This document shows positions 1-8,461 of a DNA stretch of 64,000 bases, in pieces (position 1 is the stretch's first letter; each line of letters starts with the position of its first letter). Source of the DNA: Candidatus Krumholzibacteriota bacterium (GTDB lineage: Bacteria > Krumholzibacteriota > Krumholzibacteriia > JAJRXK01); assembly GCA_024276305.1 (NCBI GenBank), contig JAJRXK010000023.1, positions 42,595-106,594 on the forward strand, in the 5' to 3' direction. The notes beneath the pieces are model-generated. The model saw nothing but the letters and a program-made list of their open reading frames with translations. It did no database searches and was not told the DNA's origin. Made by a program: the position numbers and the translations under genes.

Positions 1-3
1 CCC

Positions 4-1932
4 TCACTTGACCAGGGTCATCGTTCGTCCGAGGAGCTCGGTGCTTCCGACGAGGCGGTAATAGTAGTTGCCGCTGGCCACGGGCCGTGCGGAGTCATCG
101 GTCCCGTCCCATTCCACCTGATGGGCTCCCGGACCGCGATCGCCCTCGACGAGGCGACGGACGAGGGCCCCGCTCACGTCGAAGATCTCGATGACCACCG
201 AAGAACGGTCGGCCAAGGAGTAGCGGATGGTGGTCCTGGGATTGAAGGGGTTGGGGGAGTTCTGGGAGAGAGAATTGACCATGCGGGGAACCGTGACCGC
301 GACCATCTCCGAGCTCAGCTCGAAACCGTCGAGAGTCCGCAGGCGGAGCTCGTAGTGATAGGTCCGGCCGGCCTCCACCGAGGAGTCGCGAAAGATCCCG
401 TCGTCGGTGGCGGGGCCGGCGGCGATGGCCCTGGTCGGGCCCCGGTCCTCGGATCGCAGGAGGACATAGGAATCCAGGGCCGCGGCGTCGCCCAGAGTCC
501 AGGAGATATCGATCGCCGAGGCGCGCGGAATCGCCGTGAAGGACTGGAAGACCACTGGTACGGCCTGCTGGTCGAAATACTTGGCCGAGTAGAAGTCGAG
601 GGTTCCCACGCTATTGAGAATGACACCGTCGATGTTCACCGAGGTCGCGAAATCGCTGAACACATAGAAACTTCCGAGGGTGTCGATGGCGAGGTTGGCG
701 ATGTTGCCGTCGCCGATGATCTTGGTCCACTCGTGAACGCCGCTCGGGAGGTACTTGACCGCGACGAGGGTGAGGGAGGTGGAGCTTCCGACCACCGGTG
801 GTGCACCGCCGACCTGGGCGGTCTGGAAGACATAGCCGACGCTGAGGACCGCATCGTTGGGTCCGATCCGGACCTGGAGCCCACGGTCGCCCTGTGCGCC
901 TCCGATCGCGTGGACCCAGAGGACATTGCCGCTGGCGTCGCAGCGCCCGACGAATCCGTCGGGACCGCCTTGGCTGACCAGCGTGGTCGAAGCGAAATTC
1001 GACGACCCCGAGAACTCACCGCAAAAGGCGATGTCGTCGGTGGCGCTGGCGTCCAGGAAATAGATCTTTGTGACGGAGGTGCCTCCGAATTGAGTGCTCC
1101 ACAGATAGGCACCACTGGGATCGAACTTGGAGAGAAAGGCGTCGATCTGGCCCGAAGTGGTCAGAACGCCTCCTCCGAAATCGGCGGAAACCAAGGTGCC
1201 GCCCACGATGAGATTGCCCGATCCGTCCAGGTCCAGGGCTTCTCCCGATTCGGCCGACGCTCCCCCGAAACCCTGGCTCCATTGGTGCACGCCGTTGGTG
1301 TCGAATCTGGCGAGAAAAATGTCGGAGCCTCCGTTGCTGAGGACGGTGCCGCCCCCGAGGTCGATGTCGTCAAAGAACTGCCCCGTGACAAAGACATTGC
1401 CGGTGGCATCTACGGCGACACCCTTGGCGCTACTGAGGAACCCCCCGGGAAAGGCCTGACTCCAAAGGTGCACCCCCGCAGGAGAATACTTGGCGACAAA
1501 GGCGCTCCCGTTGGAAGTGGCGGTGAGCGGACCCGCTCCGAAATCGAAGGTGCCGAGAAGTCGGCCGACGATATAGATGTTTCCGGCGGGGTCTGTCGTG
1601 ATGTCTTGGGTGATGATGGAGCCGATGGCGCTACTGGTCATGAAGCTCCAGAGATGGGTGCCCCCCGAATCGTACTTTGCGAGGACGGATCCCGAGGTGC
1701 CGCTGCCGGAAAGGGATCCTCCGCCCATGTCGATGGAGGTGCCGGCAGACCCCACGAGAATGATGTTGTCGGAGGCATCGGTGGCGATGCCATAGGCGTG
1801 TTCGGTGAAGGAACTTCCGAAACTGGTGGCGTAGACCAGAGAAGGGACCTGTGCGGAGGATGCCGAGACGAGAAGAGCGGTTGTTGCGAGAAACACGGCG
1901 TAGAAGATCGCGAGGCGATTGCAGGGGCGCAT
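4..1932 (-). CDS. Secreted SBBP-type beta-propeller protein with C-terminal FlgD-like sorting domain
   Basis: A 642-aa exported protein. Residues 1-27 form a Sec signal peptide ending SASSAQ. Residues about 30-460 are tandem repeats of roughly 50 residues with the pattern 'G-N-hydrophobic-V-G', Asp/Phe-Gly-Gly and 'KYDSGG.HLWS', typical of SBBP beta-propeller repeats. A fibronectin-III-like stretch follows (about 465-550), then a FlgD-like/type-A sorting domain with SPNPFNPRTTIRYS and a terminal basic tail (TMTLVK). I chose ATG 1932, with AAGG eight bases upstream, over a start 57 bases earlier, because it puts the signal peptide at the N-terminus. The role is probably cell-surface or secreted binding; the ligand is unknown. 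The gene stands alone at the window edge, so its downstream context is not visible. Confidence 0.85.
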   Translation of the reverse strand: MRPCNRLAIFYAVFLATTALLVSASSAQVPSLVYATSFGSSFTEHAYGIATDASDNIILVGSAGTSIDMGGGSLSGSGTSGSVLAKYDSGGTHLWSFMTSSAIGSIITQDITTDPAGNIYIVGRLLGTFDFGAGPLTATSNGSAFVAKYSPAGVHLWSQAFPGGFLSSAKGVAVDATGNVFVTGQFFDDIDLGGGTVLSNGGSDIFLARFDTNGVHQWSQGFGGASAESGEALDLDGSGNLIVGGTLVSADFGGGVLTTSGQIDAFLSKFDPSGAYLWSTQFGGTSVTKIYFLDASATDDIAFCGEFSGSSNFASTTLVSQGGPDGFVGRCDASGNVLWVHAIGGAQGDRGLQVRIGPNDAVLSVGYVFQTAQVGGAPPVVGSSTSLTLVAVKYLPSGVHEWTKIIGDGNIANLAIDTLGSFYVFSDFATSVNIDGVILNSVGTLDFYSAKYFDQQAVPVVFQSFTAIPRASAIDISWTLGDAAALDSYVLLRSEDRGPTRAIAAGPATDDGIFRDSSVEAGRTYHYELRLRTLDGFELSSEMVAVTVPRMVNSLSQNSPNPFNPRTTIRYSLADRSSVVIEIFDVSGALVRRLVEGDRGPGAHQVEWDGTDDSARPVASGNYYYRLVGSTELLGRTMTLVK

Positions 1933-2029
1933 GTTTGGCCTTGGGGTTGGGGGGCGGACGATTCGATCTAAGCTCTTGAAGTTTAGCACGTGGCGCTGGC
2001 CGGCAGCAAATCGGCCGGCATCTGGCGAT

Positions 2030-3352
2030 TCAAGCCCATTTCAGTCGAAGGTGCGCTCCAACATGGTCCCGCCAGTCGGGAGAGACGCCGGCCTCGTTCG
2101 CATATTCCGGCCAGCGTCCGAGGACATCGAGAACCTCCCCCAGGATCTCGTCCACCCGTTCTCTTCCGATTCCTCCGACGCGGGCACAGGCGTAGAAGTC
2201 TGCCCGCAAGAACTCACCGCGTTTGGAATTGACCGTCATCTGGTGTTGGGAGGTCCAGGCGCCCTGGGGATTGTAGCTGAAGGTCACATCGAAGGCCGGG
2301 GAGAGCGTCCATCGTCCTTCGCGATCCATGAGGAAGGCGATGTTCTTGACGTGGTCGTCTTGGTTGCGCGCGACCAGGTTGAAGACCATCCGGCGGAACT
2401 GTTCCTCCCTCTCTTTCGGGCCCAGGCCCAATCTTTCGATGACCATCAGCGCCTGTTCGTAGGAATAGGCGCCGGGGAGGTGGAAGTCGAAGTGGGCCAG
2501 GGCGCAGAGCGATTGCATGTGCACTTTGCGGCCTCGATCGTCGCGGTCGAAGCGGCGGGTCATGAAGTGACGGCGGCCGCCTTCCTCGAAGAGTCGGCAT
2601 TCGTTCATTCGGATCCCACAATCCCGGGCCATCTGCGAGTAGGCATATTCGATGACGCCGTAGCCCCGGGGGTCTTCGAGCTCGTGATCCTTGTTCCCAC
2701 TCACTCCATCGAATTTCAGGAGCCAGTGTTCGAAACCTTCGTCTGCGGAGAGCTGGCCGGAGCGGACAGCATTCGTCTCGGGATTCCAGGCGATGACGGC
2801 CTTGGCGCGCGCGCCGCCGGCCGAAGTTCCGACTCGTAGGATCTCGGCCAGGGCGTCGTCTTGGTCGAGGGAGAGGTCCAGCTCTTTGCGTTGCGACAAC
2901 ACCCGCGAGGCAAGCTCCACGAGGCGATCGATTTCGACCGGACGAGGCTTTCGCTCTCGGGGTCCAATGATCGGGCGGTATTCGAGGGCACCGACCCCCC
3001 GCTCGCCCGTGTAGCACAGGCGCTCGATGGAGCTGAAGGAAACGGGGCTCCGCCCCTGAGTGGCCAACCAGGCGTTGATGAGCGCATTCCCGAATCGGTC
3101 CGGGAGGGAGTCGGCGAGGAGGCCGGGCAGTCCGTAGAAGGTGCTCCTCGAGAGCTGCGGAAAGCGGTAGACCTGGGGCGAAAGGGGCATGGTGAGAGGA
3201 GCGACCTCGATCCCGCTGCCGGCGAATTCGGGGTCGTACTCGAAGGAGGCAACGTCGTTGCCACCGGTCAGAGAGACCGCGCCGATCGTGCGTCCCCAGA
3301 GGCGGACTTCGGCAACCTGGGCCGCTCCAATCTTCGACGGACCGGAATTCAC
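2030..3352 (-). CDS. hipA: HipA-family Ser/Thr kinase toxin
   Basis: A 440-aa HipA-like toxin. In characterised members this kinase phosphorylates a tRNA synthetase and halts growth until its HipB partner sequesters it. The HipA N-terminal subdomain (about 12-120, with 'LPGLLADSLPDRFG') is followed by a phosphate-binding-loop-like VGTSAGGARAK (174-184), the catalytic-loop motif QDDHVKN (331-337) and the metal-binding SPAFDV motif. All key residues appear present, so the enzyme is probably active. I chose GTG 3352 because GGAG lies seven bases upstream and the GTG overlaps the hipB stop as GTGA, implying translational coupling. Length matches the family. Confidence 0.9.
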   Translation of the reverse strand: MNSGPSKIGAAQVAEVRLWGRTIGAVSLTGGNDVASFEYDPEFAGSGIEVAPLTMPLSPQVYRFPQLSRSTFYGLPGLLADSLPDRFGNALINAWLATQGRSPVSFSSIERLCYTGERGVGALEYRPIIGPRERKPRPVEIDRLVELASRVLSQRKELDLSLDQDDALAEILRVGTSAGGARAKAVIAWNPETNAVRSGQLSADEGFEHWLLKFDGVSGNKDHELEDPRGYGVIEYAYSQMARDCGIRMNECRLFEEGGRRHFMTRRFDRDDRGRKVHMQSLCALAHFDFHLPGAYSYEQALMVIERLGLGPKEREEQFRRMVFNLVARNQDDHVKNIAFLMDREGRWTLSPAFDVTFSYNPQGAWTSQHQMTVNSKRGEFLRADFYACARVGGIGRERVDEILGEVLDVLGRWPEYANEAGVSPDWRDHVGAHLRLKWA

Positions 3353-3738
3353 TTCAGATCTCCGTCGTCCTTCCAGGTCCAAGTGGAGGCCGTGTCCTCG
3401 CGCTTCCCGGAAGAGCTGGTCTGGGACGGAGCCCGCCGCTTCGAAGCCACCCGCTTGCGGCTGTGGCCGTGGCGGCGCAGGAGGTCCATGGGCCGAGGCC
3501 CCGCCGGCGGGAGCAGCGCGTCGAGAGCATCGAGGAGGTCGAGCTCTCGGAGCAGGTTCAAGAGCTTCGAGAGTTGTACCGAACGACCGGCTTCGACCCT
3601 CTCGACGGTGCGCTTGCCCACTTCCGCACGGGTGGCCAATTCCTCTTGGGTCAGGCCGAGGTCGATGCGACGCGAAGCCAAACGCTGTCCGAAGTCCGCG
3701 AGGAGGGCCGCATTGGTCACTTCCGAATCGATCGCCAC
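3349..3738 (-). CDS. hipB: HipB-family XRE helix-turn-helix antitoxin
   Basis: A 129-aa DNA-binding antitoxin. Residues about 10-65 are an XRE/Cro helix-turn-helix (FGQRLASRRIDLGLTQEEL, then RAEVGKRTVERVEAG). The C-terminal half is basic and low-complexity (GHSRKRVASKRRAP), longer than the tail of classical HipB. GTG 3738 is preferred over a TTG at 3783: it has GGAGG eight bases upstream, and the TTG lies inside the putative operator. It should repress its own operon and neutralise the downstream HipA, whose start overlaps this stop codon. Confidence 0.87.
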   Translation of the reverse strand: MAIDSEVTNAALLADFGQRLASRRIDLGLTQEELATRAEVGKRTVERVEAGRSVQLSKLLNLLRELDLLDALDALLPPAGPRPMDLLRRHGHSRKRVASKRRAPSQTSSSGKREDTASTWTWKDDGDLK

Positions 3739-3766
3739 CGGACTCGCCTCCGTGGGACGGGGCCTG

Positions 3767-3790
3767 CGATTTCTTGGGGCCAAGAAATCG
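3767..3790 (-). promoter_or_regulatory. Putative HipB operator (inverted repeat)
   Basis: Perfect inverted repeat, CGATTTCTTGG and its complement, 11-base arms separated by GG. It ends 29 bases before the GTG start of hipB and sits just downstream of the predicted -10 box, a normal place for an autorepressor site. The binding protein is inferred from position. Confidence 0.6.
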
Positions 3791-3803
3791 TCAACTGTGG
3801 CGA

Positions 3804-3832
3804 AACATAGGAAACAAGTGCTGATATGTCAA
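3804..3832 (-). promoter_or_regulatory. Sigma-70-type promoter of hipBA
   Basis: On the minus strand: TTGACA (3832-3827), exactly 17 bases, then TATGTT (3809-3804). The -35 box is a perfect consensus and the -10 box matches 4 of 6. Predicted transcription start is near 3797, just upstream of the inverted repeat at 3767-3790. Confidence 0.65.
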
Positions 3833-3861
3833 CTCGTCAAAAGTGACGCACAGTGGGCTGG

Positions 3862-4599
3862 CTAGATTCCGAAGCGGGCCTTCACCCCGCTCCAGGTGGG
3901 CCGGTCGAGGAGGACTTGACCACAGCTCGTACCCGTGATCCTCAAGTCGTCGACCACGATGGTCTGGGGTCCGCGCCCCCCGAAGGAGATGCCGAAGGAG
4001 ACCAAGGCATCGCCCGGTGTCCGAAAGGACTGATTCTGAACCTCGGGAACCGCGACCCCGTCGAGGCTGAGGCTGAAGGTGTCGGTCGTCATGTCCAGCT
4101 TCATCTCGAAGAGTTGGGATACATCCGGCGCCCATCCCTGGGGGAGGTTCGCTTCGTTGGACCCTCCGGCGTTGAACACAATGGCGGTTCCCCGCCAGGA
4201 GATCGAGCCGTAGAGGGCTCCGCTCGATCCTCGGAAGTCCGCCGAAATGAAGAAGGTGCTCTTCGCGCGCAGGAGGGACCGCCAGGAGACGACAAAGGAC
4301 TGGCAAGTCTGATGCGCGATGCCGATCCCCGCTCGAATGTAGTGCGATCCCAGGGCCGATCCCTGGACCATCTCCAGCGGTTGGTCGAGGAGGTCACCGA
4401 CCGCAGCGCGAACCAGGAAGGACCCCGACCCATCCGAATAGCGGAAGGTGTCGTCGGCGGGGGCGAGGGGCGGGTCGGAAGTCGGATTCTGGTCGACCGT
4501 GTCGTGGTTGAAGTCGTTCTGGAAGACGATGATCCCAGCCCCGGAAGTGGAGGCGGAGGAGACCACGATCAGCAGGATCCAGAGTGCGAGAGTCTTCAT
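3862..4599 (-). CDS. Secreted lectin-like (jelly-roll) protein of unknown function
   Basis: A 245-aa exported protein with signal peptide MKTLALWILLIVVSSASTSG. The remainder looks like one concanavalin-A/LamG-type beta sandwich: 'FQNDFNHDT' start, 'FFISADFRGSSG', 'LFEMKLDM..DTFSLSLDGV' and 'TIVVDDLRIT', a pattern common in bacterial secreted carbohydrate- or surface-binding domains. ATG 4599 overlaps the TGA of the upstream astacin-like gene (ATGA) and has GGAGGAG upstream, so the two are coupled. It may be an accessory or substrate-binding partner of that protease; this is inference. Confidence 0.72.
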   Translation of the reverse strand: MKTLALWILLIVVSSASTSGAGIIVFQNDFNHDTVDQNPTSDPPLAPADDTFRYSDGSGSFLVRAAVGDLLDQPLEMVQGSALGSHYIRAGIGIAHQTCQSFVVSWRSLLRAKSTFFISADFRGSSGALYGSISWRGTAIVFNAGGSNEANLPQGWAPDVSQLFEMKLDMTTDTFSLSLDGVAVPEVQNQSFRTPGDALVSFGISFGGRGPQTIVVDDLRITGTSCGQVLLDRPTWSGVKARFGI

Positions 4600-5879
4600 T
4601 GCAGGATCACTCCTCCGGTGGGGGCTTCGATTTGCATGGGGGTGGTGATGAGACGGGCTCCGGAGGTGGAGGCGGCATAGGTGTCCGGGTAGAGGATGAC
4701 CAGCTTTCCGTAGCTCGGTACGGATTGGACCGCAGTGGCAAAGCTGGTCTGCGGGTCGGCGAAGGTGCCGTTGGGATTCGGAGTCGGGGATTGGGCATGA
4801 AGAAAGACCCAGTTCCCAGGAGCGTAGGCATAGCTCATGGTGGTGATGTCCCAGAAACTGAGATGGGTGCGTTGACCGATGAGGTCCTGCCAGGATTCGT
4901 ATCCCGGATTGCAGTCGATGGTAGTGAGATTCCCGCGGTCGATCGAGAAATAGTACTGCCCGTAGTGCATCACCGAGTCGAAGTCGTAGACGGCCCCCCA
5001 CGGACTTGCGGGATAGATCGACGCGGTGGTCGACGGCTCGAAGTTTCCCACGCAGCTTCCGCCGCAATCCGTGGTGGAGATGTTCTGATAATTGATGGTC
5101 ACGAAGTCGTCGCGATCGGCCCGGCTCTGCTCGTGCTTGAAGGCCAGGGCATGGGCAAGCTCGTGACACATCACGTACTTCTCGCCCCAATTCACAATTT
5201 CCACCGTTCCGGGTCCCGCGGCGCCAACGACTCCGACGGTGGCGCGGTTGAAGACAGAATTGGAGATGCGGATGTAGCTGGCCTCGGTCGAATACGGAAC
5301 GAAGTCCACACTGGCGACGGCCTCCCATTCGCCCATCGCCGCGACCATCGCGGCCTGGTAGTTGGGCGATACGCTCACCGTGACATCCAGAGTCACCGAG
5401 GCGCCGAAGCCCTCGTTCACGACGGCGTCGCCGGGATCGAGGTAGATCGCGTCGTTGGTGAGCCAGTCGATGCGGTAGAGGGTCGCAGCCGTGTTGTCGT
5501 TGGAGGCGGAGCCACGTACGAGGACCAACTGATCGGCCCGGAATCCGATATCGATGAAGGGATCGGAGCCAGCCGAAGTGAGAATGCGCGGAGGGTTGGA
5601 GGCAAAGCCGAGGGTGGTGCTGGTATAGCTTCCCGCGGCGGTGGCATCGTTGACGACAAAGACATAGGGAACCACCCCGCCGAGCCAGGTATTCGGTTCC
5701 CAGACGGTCCCCTTCTCCAGGCCCTCGGGGACGTACATGTCTCCTTCGACGAGGTGGTATCCCGGAGGAGGGGGTGCCGGCTGGGGGACCACTTCGAACG
5801 CGGATGCCTTCCCCAAGACGAGAAACCCCAAGAGAAGGGGAGTGGCGACCACGTGGGCTCGGTGGAGTTGGAATCGCAT
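4596..5879 (-). CDS. Astacin-like (M12A) secreted zinc metalloprotease
   Basis: A 427-aa exported protein with signal peptide to about residue 28. The zinc site HELAHALAFKHEQSRADRD starts at H239 and matches the astacin signature (three His, one Glu). The metzincin Met-turn is present as DSVMHYG. The Gly normally found in HExxHxxGxxH is Ala here. Between a pro-region-like segment ('VWEPNTWLGGVVPYVF') and the catalytic core is an insert of about 100 residues ('DIGFRADQLVLVRGSAS') that I do not recognise. The tail resembles the start of a beta-helix repeat. ATG 5879 has AGGAGG upstream. It lies 8 bases downstream of the tail-fibre-like gene and overlaps the next gene by 4 bases: one operon. It probably cleaves proteins outside the cell. 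Confidence 0.83.
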   Translation of the reverse strand: MRFQLHRAHVVATPLLLGFLVLGKASAFEVVPQPAPPPPGYHLVEGDMYVPEGLEKGTVWEPNTWLGGVVPYVFVVNDATAAGSYTSTTLGFASNPPRILTSAGSDPFIDIGFRADQLVLVRGSASNDNTAATLYRIDWLTNDAIYLDPGDAVVNEGFGASVTLDVTVSVSPNYQAAMVAAMGEWEAVASVDFVPYSTEASYIRISNSVFNRATVGVVGAAGPGTVEIVNWGEKYVMCHELAHALAFKHEQSRADRDDFVTINYQNISTTDCGGSCVGNFEPSTTASIYPASPWGAVYDFDSVMHYGQYYFSIDRGNLTTIDCNPGYESWQDLIGQRTHLSFWDITTMSYAYAPGNWVFLHAQSPTPNPNGTFADPQTSFATAVQSVPSYGKLVILYPDTYAASTSGARLITTPMQIEAPTGGVILQ

Positions 5880-5887
5880 CGTTCCTC

Positions 5888-7759
5888 CTACTGCAATGAG
5901 ACCAGAGCCAACACCAAGCCCCGCCCCGATTCGAGACGAGTCATGGCCTTGCCGATGATGGCTACGACCGCACGATTGTGGTCGAGGACCTTCATGGCAT
6001 GTCCGGCCGTCGACGAAGTGGTGAGGAGGTCGCCGGGCTCGATGGGATTCTGGCTGGCGTCGACCCACACGTAGACCCGTCCGGTCAGAGCCACCGGATG
6101 CGTGCCGTCGGCGATGCTTTCCCGCTGTCTCATGACCATGCCGGGGCGGATTCCGCCCGCGCCGCTGATCACTCCGGCGACTCGACGGTCGTAGCGAGTC
6201 TCGGTGAGCATGAGTTCTCCCGGGTGATCGGGGTCGACGGCCACCACCATGCCGGGCTTCGGGCGAGGATCCTGGATGGCTCGGGAGTGGATTCTGAACT
6301 GTTCGGAGAGATCACTCCCTCCGGTGATCTCGAGGGTCGGAGTGCGGATGCGTCCGGCTCCGCCGGCGTAGCTGGAGTCGATACGGATCTCCTCATTCCC
6401 TGCTCCGTCATAGAGGAGGATCTCGCCGCCGCTTCCCGCAGCCCCCGCGGAGACCCGCACCCCACTGGCGCCATTGTCCTGCCGCACGGAAATCGTGGCG
6501 TTGCTTCCATTCTGTGCATCGAGAGAGATGCGTGTCCGAAACGTTGGCACGTGGCCATAGAGCTCGAGGATTCCCCCCTGGGCGCCTGCGCTATCACTGC
6601 GGAGCCTCGCGATTCGCGAGGGCGCATCGCCATAGAAGTCCGTGGTGGTATCGTTCACCCGAAGGACATCGTGGTCTGCAACCCCGATCGCAATCGAGGG
6701 CGTGCTCGTGCTCACCGCGCGCATTTGCACGAGTCCGGCCGAGCTTCCGCTCGTCGTCAATCCCATCTTGAAGACAGTACTCCCTCCGCCGATCGCGAAA
6801 TCTCCCGCCGAAGTGGACAAGTCGCCATTTCCCCCGGTCACATTGAATGTGGCCACGGGAGTCATCCCGACCCCCACCTTGCCGTCGGCGGTGATGATCA
6901 GATTTCCCGCCGGCGGCGAAGTGGCAGAAGCCGCGGGACCGATCCACAGCGTGTTGGAGAGAGTCTCGTGCATCAGCATCCATCGCTGAAAGCTCCCCCC
7001 AACCCGATCGAGGGCGATGGTCGGGAAGATGGTGGCACCGACCTGTAGCATGGTTTGATTGGCGCTCCAGGGCTGGACAGTCGAAGTCCCGATGGCGACC
7101 GAGCCGTTTCCGTCGCGGTAGAGGTGGGCGCCGCTGATCGTCCAGTCGCCGTCGTCTCCCCCCGTGCCGCCGCCGGTCGAAGAGATGGTGATGTTCTGAC
7201 CCGCTTCGCTGATGGTGACGTTGGATCCGGCCACGAGATGGACCGTGTTCCGGATCCCGTTGAGGCTACGGACCAGGGTGCTGCTTCCGATCATCCCCGG
7301 CGTGAGAGCACCGTCTTCGAGTCCGGCGGCTCGGAAACTGTAGGGCGAGGTCGTCAGTGGGCTCCGTGGCGATAGGGGGCTCTGTCCATCGATGGCGATG
7401 GAGAGCCAGACCGGATTGGAGAAGAAGATCGGATCGATCGGCGTCACCTCACCGAGTACTACATCGAAGATTCCGCCCGAAGTGGCGACGATCTGGGTTT
7501 CGTCCCAGAGCAGAGCTCCCCCGGTCACTTTGGTATAGATGCGGAAGCGGATCGAGTAATTGGCGTCGGCGACGAGGTTGCCGAGGTCGTCGGTGAGCAG
7601 GCCCTGGTAGCTGACCAATCGGGGGATGAAGGAGCTTGCGGCCCGCGAACTCGAAGTCAGGATCAGACTCGAGGCGAGACCGGCTACTAGAACCAGACCC
7701 ACGAGGACCTGGGCCTTCGGGAACCGACGGGGGGAGATGGAACAGGTCGGGCGATTCAT
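5888..7759 (-). CDS. Secreted tail-fibre-like repeat protein
   Basis: A 623-aa exported protein with a signal/transmembrane segment at residues about 17-40. The N-terminal domain (about 45-140: 'SYQGLLTDDLGNL', 'FDVVLGEV', 'SPYSFRAAG') is the pattern seen in many FCB and planctomycete proteins annotated as tail-fibre-domain-containing. The centre is beta-rich and repetitive ('GNGSVAIGTST', 'GNLIITADGKVGVG'), as in trimeric fibres. The C-terminal 140 residues ('GMVVAVDPDHPGELMLTETRYDRR', here split after 'DPDHPG', to 'ALVSLQ') form a compact domain without an obvious catalytic site. ATG 7759 has GAAGGAG seven bases upstream. There are no phage genes nearby, so it is more likely a surface fibre than a phage part. 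Confidence 0.65.
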   Translation of the reverse strand: MNRPTCSISPRRFPKAQVLVGLVLVAGLASSLILTSSSRAASSFIPRLVSYQGLLTDDLGNLVADANYSIRFRIYTKVTGGALLWDETQIVATSGGIFDVVLGEVTPIDPIFFSNPVWLSIAIDGQSPLSPRSPLTTSPYSFRAAGLEDGALTPGMIGSSTLVRSLNGIRNTVHLVAGSNVTISEAGQNITISSTGGGTGGDDGDWTISGAHLYRDGNGSVAIGTSTVQPWSANQTMLQVGATIFPTIALDRVGGSFQRWMLMHETLSNTLWIGPAASATSPPAGNLIITADGKVGVGMTPVATFNVTGGNGDLSTSAGDFAIGGGSTVFKMGLTTSGSSAGLVQMRAVSTSTPSIAIGVADHDVLRVNDTTTDFYGDAPSRIARLRSDSAGAQGGILELYGHVPTFRTRISLDAQNGSNATISVRQDNGASGVRVSAGAAGSGGEILLYDGAGNEEIRIDSSYAGGAGRIRTPTLEITGGSDLSEQFRIHSRAIQDPRPKPGMVVAVDPDHPGELMLTETRYDRRVAGVISGAGGIRPGMVMRQRESIADGTHPVALTGRVYVWVDASQNPIEPGDLLTTSSTAGHAMKVLDHNRAVVAIIGKAMTRLESGRGLVLALVSLQ

Positions 7760-7779
7760 GAGGAGGCTCCTTCTTCGTT

Positions 7780-8319
7780 CTACTTGATCAGCGTTATGCA
7801 GCGGCTCTGCCGAAAGGATCCGGCCCGCAGCCGGTAGACGTAGACCCCGCTGGCGAGATCCGTGGGATGGAAGACGACTTCGTGTTCTCCGGCCGTCATT
7901 TCCTGATCGAGGAGGATGGCGATCCGGCGACCTCGTAGATCGAAAAGCTCGAGTTTCACCGGGCCCGAAGTCGAGACCGCGAATCGGATGGTGGTCCGAG
8001 GATTGAAGGGATTGGGAGTGTTCTGATCGAGACGGCTGGGGAATCGCACTTCCGGTGAGTCGTCGCCAATTGCGGTGATCAGGGGTCGAGGCAGCGTGTA
8101 CCAGAAGCCGATGCCCTGCTGAAAGGAGGCGCCAGCGTCCCAACCCACGGGCGAAGAACCGAAACTCGCCCGACAGCCGAAGGTACCGCCGCTCGAATGG
8201 ACGGCACTGACGCCAATCTCCTGCCGCGGAAGGCGATAGGCCGGCGCGGCAGGAGTCACTCCCCCGAGACTCGTCAAGAGGGTGAGCAGGCCGGCAGCCG
8301 TGAAGACGTGAGATTTCAT
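7780..8319 (-). CDS. Small secreted protein with FlgD-like sorting domain
   Basis: A 179-aa exported protein. Signal peptide about 1-27, a short cargo of about 60 residues ('ASFGSSPVGWDAG.SFQQGIGFWYTL'), then a FlgD-like domain with TPNPFNPRTTIRFAV and the ending SRCITLIK. ATG 8319 has AGGAGG upstream. It heads the four-gene minus-strand run down to 3862 (gaps 20 and 8 bases, then a 4-base overlap). The domain may direct export or surface attachment like type-A sorting domains, but no secretion machinery is visible here. Confidence 0.75.
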   Translation of the reverse strand: MKSHVFTAAGLLTLLTSLGGVTPAAPAYRLPRQEIGVSAVHSSGGTFGCRASFGSSPVGWDAGASFQQGIGFWYTLPRPLITAIGDDSPEVRFPSRLDQNTPNPFNPRTTIRFAVSTSGPVKLELFDLRGRRIAILLDQEMTAGEHEVVFHPTDLASGVYVYRLRAGSFRQSRCITLIK

Positions 8320-8394
8320 GAGGGGCCTCCTGATCGACCAGGGTCGATGGGGAACACCATCTCTGTGGGGCGGGAAGTTGCAGTCGAAGGAGGA

Positions 8395-8413
8395 TCTGCG
8401 ATAGGATCGCAGA
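8395..8413. promoter_or_regulatory. Inverted repeat between divergent genes (candidate operator)
   Basis: TCTGCGAT-AGG-ATCGCAGA, perfect 8-base arms, between the divergent starts at 8319 and 8462 and 49 bases before the CHAT gene. No convincing -35/-10 pair lies beside it. It may be an operator for the CHAT/sigma operon. Confidence 0.4.
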
Positions 8414-8461
8414 CAGATCCGCCGATCCTGCCCTTGATCGGGGTTCACGAAGGAACACTTC

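Noticed and set aside
121..1971. 616-aa open frame on the plus strand opposite the propeller gene
   Set aside because: GC-rich codon-position shadow; low-complexity Gly/Asp/Arg sequence with no domain, while the opposite strand has a signal peptide, repeats and sorting domain.
4600..5328. N-terminal extension of the lectin-like gene (frame open from 5328)
   Set aside because: The extension reads in a shadow frame of the astacin gene and lacks a start with ribosome site; the signal peptide begins at ATG 4599.
5888..7759. Prophage remnant, suggested by the tail-fibre-like protein
   Set aside because: No other phage genes, the gene has a signal peptide and sits in an operon of secreted proteins.
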